Under the pieces are notes generated by a model. It had not been told where the DNA came from. It searched no databases and saw only the letters and a list, made by a program, of their open reading frames with translations. The translations under genes and the position numbers were made by a program. From Sialis fuliginosa (Eukaryota > Arthropoda > Insecta > Megaloptera > Sialidae), in contig OY540813.1 in the NCBI GenBank assembly GCA_961205875.1, positions 32,707,001 through 32,771,000 on the forward strand: DNA of 64,000 nucleotides. The letters are read 5' to 3'. Shown here one piece after another: positions 63,591 to 64,000 of the stretch; position 1 is the stretch's first letter; the number at the start of each line of letters is the position of its first letter.

Positions 63591-64000
63591 TATGTTTATG
63601 TTTATGTTTATGTTTATGTTTATGTTTATGTTTATGTTTATGTTTATGTTTATGTTTATGTTTATGTTTATGTTTATGTTTATGTTTATGTTTATGTTTA
63701 TGTTTATGTTTATGTTTATGTTTATGTTTATGTTTATGTTTATGTTTATGTTTATGTTTATGTTTATGTTTATGTTTATGTTTATGTTTATGTTTATGTT
63801 TATGTTTATGTTTGTTTATGTTTATGTTTATGTTTATGTTTATGTTTATGTTTATGTTTATGTTTATGTTTATGTTTATGTTTATGTTTATGTTTATGTT
63901 TATGTTTATGTTTATGTTTATGTTTATGTTTATGTTTATGTTTATGTTTATGTTTATGTTTATGTTTATGTTTATGTTTATGTTTATGTTTATGTTTATG
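63591..64000. repeat. Hexamer arm of unit 21 (cut by window end)
   Basis: TTTATG hexamers only, with a single TTTG phase slip near 63810 like that in units 9, 13, 15 and 17. The arm continues beyond the window. Confidence 0.92.

Noticed and set aside
384..64000. Dozens of long ORFs reading as two- to four-residue periodic peptides such as FKFM, LNLC, HKFK, INLN, YV, up to 522 codons
   Set aside because: The 12-mer is open in four of six frames and the 6-mer in five of six, so length is guaranteed by the repeat. No start context, promoter or non-repeat residue pattern supports translation.

Overview
This window is eukaryotic, AT-rich, non-genic chromosomal DNA, most likely from an insect or another arthropod. 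The organism call rests on the single protein-coding element present, a Ty3/Gypsy-type LTR retrotransposon whose Gag has the CCHC-plus-second-knuckle tail seen in insect elements. No host gene, rRNA, tRNA or CRISPR array was found. The species cannot be named from this sequence.

About 56.7 kb of the 64 kb is one satellite with a hierarchical structure. The basic units are a hexamer, TTTATG, and a dodecamer, TTTAAATTTATG (the hexamer preceded by TTTAAA). Every 1.35 to 6 kb the array is interrupted by a non-repetitive 'island'. The island is exactly 266 bp in 20 of 21 copies and always lies in the same orientation. Each island is flanked on the left by (CATAAA)n and on the right by the reverse complement (TTTATG)n. 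Moving right from an island, the hexamers give way to forward dodecamers. At a short switch element (core AAACCTAAATTT) these flip to reverse-complement dodecamers, then to (CATAAA)n, and then the next island. The islands are therefore direct repeats, while everything between them is a very long inverted repeat.

Region by region: islands 1-5 (675-11916) form a related group with internal tandem duplications. A 7,286-bp retrotransposon (13842-21127, plus strand) sits inside the forward dodecamer array between islands 5 and 6. From about 24.2 to 45.8 kb, nested segmental duplications of about 8.7 kb and 4.4 kb can be traced by shared island variants and chimeric units. From 47 to 60 kb the dodecamer arrays expand through local duplications of 204, 600, 756, 920/1138 and 288/336 bp. 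The window ends inside the hexamer arm to the right of island 21.

The retrotransposon looks young and possibly autonomous. It has two 1,233-bp LTRs with one difference seen, a GTTT target duplication, an intact gag, and an intact pol (protease, reverse transcriptase, RNase H, DD35E integrase). It has no env. Gag and pol overlap by a TAATG. Just upstream, in the correct frame, is a GGGAAAC slippery heptamer followed after 8 nt by a GC-rich stem-loop, which is a strong candidate for -1 frameshifting.

The most unusual feature is the island/inverted-arm architecture. Island length and sequence are nearly invariant while the flanking arrays vary greatly. Every island carries a 17-bp perfect palindrome, and G/C strand asymmetry flips at each island and each switch. 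Whether this reflects recent amplification or a selected function (centromere, replication origin, dsRNA source) cannot be decided from the sequence alone.
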